A stretch of 22,362 nucleotides of DNA, from NCBI GenBank assembly GCA_022827045.1, contig JAJDTQ010000177.1, positions 1 to 22,362 on the forward strand. The letters run 5' to 3'. The translations under genes and the position numbers were made by a program. The notes under the pieces are model-generated. The model ran no database searches. It was given only the letters and a program-made list of their open reading frames with translations, and had not been told where the DNA came from. The first letter of the stretch is position 1; every line of letters starts with the position of its first letter. Positions 20,984 through 22,362 of this stretch are shown piece by piece. This DNA is from Candidatus Binatia bacterium (lineage in GTDB: Bacteria; Desulfobacterota_B; Binatia; UBA9968; JAJDTQ01).

Positions 20984-22362
20984 ATGCTCGACGTGCTGAT
21001 TTCCAATGCCGAAATTATCCATGCCAAAGGCCGCTACAGCGGCTCGGTAGGCGTCAAGGACGGCCTCATCGCCGGAATCTACCAGCCCGGGGCCGAGCCC
21101 GAGGCGGGCGAGGTGGTGGACGCCTCCGGGCTGGCGCTGATTCCCGGCGCGGTGGACATGCATTCGCACCACCGCGAGGGCGGCGAACCCGGCGGCTACG
21201 CCTACAAGGAGAACATCCACACCGCCACCATGCAGTGCGCCGCCGGCGGCGTCACCACCTCGGTGGCCATGCCCAACGTGACGCCGCCGCCCAACACGGT
21301 GCCGCGTCTCGAAGAGTTGTTCTCGGTCTACGAGCGCGAGTCGATCATCGACTTCAACGTAAACCCGGCCGGCACCATCCCGGACGAGATCCCCAAGCTG
21401 GCCAAGATGGGCATCGGCGCATTCAAGGTGTTCATGGTGGTGGACACGGGACGCGACTACCCGCACATGCCAGGCATCGGCGTCCACGACCACGGCAAGA
21501 TCATGGAGATCATGGAGGCGTGCGCCGCGGCCAACGTGCCGATCATGTTCCATCCCCACGACCAGCCCCTGATGGACTACATCGAGAAAAAGTACTGGGA
21601 CCGGGGCGAGCGCGACTGTCTGGCGTACGCCAAGGCCTACGCCGCCTATGACGGGGTCATCTGGGAGACCGCCATCCAGTTCCTCATCCGCCTGCAGGCG
21701 GCCACCGGCGTGCACCTGCACATCCTGCACGTCCAGACCGCGGGCACCGTGGACATGATCCGGCGGGCAAAGGACGCCGGCCAGAGGGTGACCGCCGAGG
21801 TCAACCCCTGGGGGATCTTCCTGGGATCGGACTGGAGCGAGATCGAGCGCCTGGGCTCCTACGCCCTCTCCTACTGGGTGCCGGAGGAGAACGCCCCGGC
21901 CCTGTGGGACGGCCTGTGCGACGGCACCATCGACACCGTCGCCACCGACCACGCGCCGCACACGCGCGAGGAAAAGGAAATCGGCTGGGTGGACGGCTGG
22001 AAGGCCCACACCGGGACGCCGTCCGCGCAGTACTACATGAGCCTCCTGTTCGATGCCGCGTCCAAGGGCAAGATCTCCCAGGAACGGGTGGTGGAAGCCA
22101 CCTCCACCAGGCCCGCGGAGATCTTCGGGGTCCACAACAAGGGCCGCATCGAGGTGGGCTATGACGCCGACCTGGTGCTGGTGGACCTGAACGCCGAGAA
22201 GGAGATCCGCGACGAGGACGTGCTCAGCCTCGTCGGTTGGTCGCCCTACACCGGCCGCACGCTGAAGGGCTGGCCCGTGCGCACGTTCGTACGCGGGACC
22301 ACGGTGTACCGCGACGGCAAGGTGGTGGGAAAGAAAGGCCACGGCCGGCAGGCGAAGGCCAC
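20984..22362 (+). CDS. Cyclic amidohydrolase (dihydropyrimidinase/hydantoinase/dihydroorotase family), 3' end outside window
   Basis: An open frame of 459 codons running off the right edge, starting at the ATG six bases after AAGGAGA. It has the metal-dependent TIM-barrel amidohydrolase pattern: N-terminal DVLISNAEII sandwich strand, DMHSHHRE with His60 and His62, FKVFM with carboxylated Lys148, FHPHD with His190, LHILHVQ with His246 or His249, and TDHAPH with Asp322. Then come the TRPAEIFGV and KGRIEVGYDADLVLVD motifs that close the fold. Two metals bridged by the modified lysine hydrolyse a cyclic amide. The residues after AEV read NPWG, not the TPHH of dihydroorotases, which argues against a pyrimidine-biosynthetic enzyme. 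Hydantoinase, allantoinase-like or novel specificity fit. Only a few residues at the C-terminus seem missing. Confidence 0.9.
   Translation, partial: MLDVLISNAEIIHAKGRYSGSVGVKDGLIAGIYQPGAEPEAGEVVDASGLALIPGAVDMHSHHREGGEPGGYAYKENIHTATMQCAAGGVTTSVAMPNVTPPPNTVPRLEELFSVYERESIIDFNVNPAGTIPDEIPKLAKMGIGAFKVFMVVDTGRDYPHMPGIGVHDHGKIMEIMEACAAANVPIMFHPHDQPLMDYIEKKYWDRGERDCLAYAKAYAAYDGVIWETAIQFLIRLQAATGVHLHILHVQTAGTVDMIRRAKDAGQRVTAEVNPWGIFLGSDWSEIERLGSYALSYWVPEENAPALWDGLCDGTIDTVATDHAPHTREEKEIGWVDGWKAHTGTPSAQYYMSLLFDAASKGKISQERVVEATSTRPAEIFGVHNKGRIEVGYDADLVLVDLNAEKEIRDEDVLSLVGWSPYTGRTLKGWPVRTFVRGTTVYRDGKVVGKKGHGRQAKA

Noticed and set aside
20954..22342. 462-residue open frame on the minus strand
   Set aside because: It is the antisense shadow of the amidohydrolase. 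Its translation is His/Val/Gly-rich with no recognisable motifs, while the plus strand shows a full set of metal-ligand motifs.
1..22362. Defence system, prophage, insertion sequence or CRISPR array
   Set aside because: I found no transposase, integrase, nuclease, reverse transcriptase or regularly spaced repeats. All sizeable coding regions belong to metabolic or transport families.

Overview
This is a GC-rich bacterial window (roughly two thirds G+C by eye) with 22 protein genes and no rRNA, tRNA, CRISPR array or transposase. The gene families (luciferase-like monooxygenase, FrsA-like hydrolase, TctABC transporter, ADP-forming acyl-CoA ligase, LigAB-type dioxygenase, ThrH) fit a free-living Gram-negative heterotroph, such as Pseudomonadota or one of the metabolically versatile lineages formerly called Deltaproteobacteria (for example Tectomicrobia). 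I cannot fix the taxon from sequence alone.

Left part (1-7256). A truncated short-chain dehydrogenase is followed by a reverse-strand luciferase-like monooxygenase and two convergent alpha/beta hydrolases. A forward set comes next: a zinc-family (quinone) oxidoreductase, a glutathione S-transferase, and a two-subunit class III extradiol dioxygenase (LigB-like, then LigA-like). This reads as an aromatic-compound degradation neighbourhood.

Middle and right part (7356-20146). Twelve consecutive genes lie on the minus strand. In transcription order they are: dienelactone hydrolase, two tandem nearly identical enoyl-CoA hydratase/aldolase-type enzymes most like hydroxycinnamoyl-CoA hydratase-lyase (HCHL/Ech), a TctC-TctA-TctB tripartite tricarboxylate-type uptake system, an ADP-forming acyl-CoA ligase, a small membrane protein, and a four-gene ABC importer (ATPase, two permeases, binding protein). 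A possible logic is uptake of an organic acid, CoA activation by the ligase, side-chain shortening by the HCHL-like pair, then ring cleavage by the LigAB-like enzyme. The substrate is unproven.

Right end (20309-22362). ThrH-like phosphatase/phosphotransferase and a cyclic amidohydrolase (hydantoinase/dihydroorotase family, cut by the window edge) run forward.

The most notable observations are: (i) the tandem HCHL-like paralogues, about 90% identical, whose few differences include three predicted active-site positions, while both lack the tyrosine that contacts the phenolic hydroxyl in HCHL; (ii) an elaborate 87-nt foldable element between the acyl-CoA ligase and the small membrane gene; (iii) a 28-bp palindromic intergenic repeat present twice; (iv) strong hairpins at the internal junctions of the tct region; and (v) a 16-bp perfect palindrome abutting the ribosome-binding site of the FrsA-like hydrolase.
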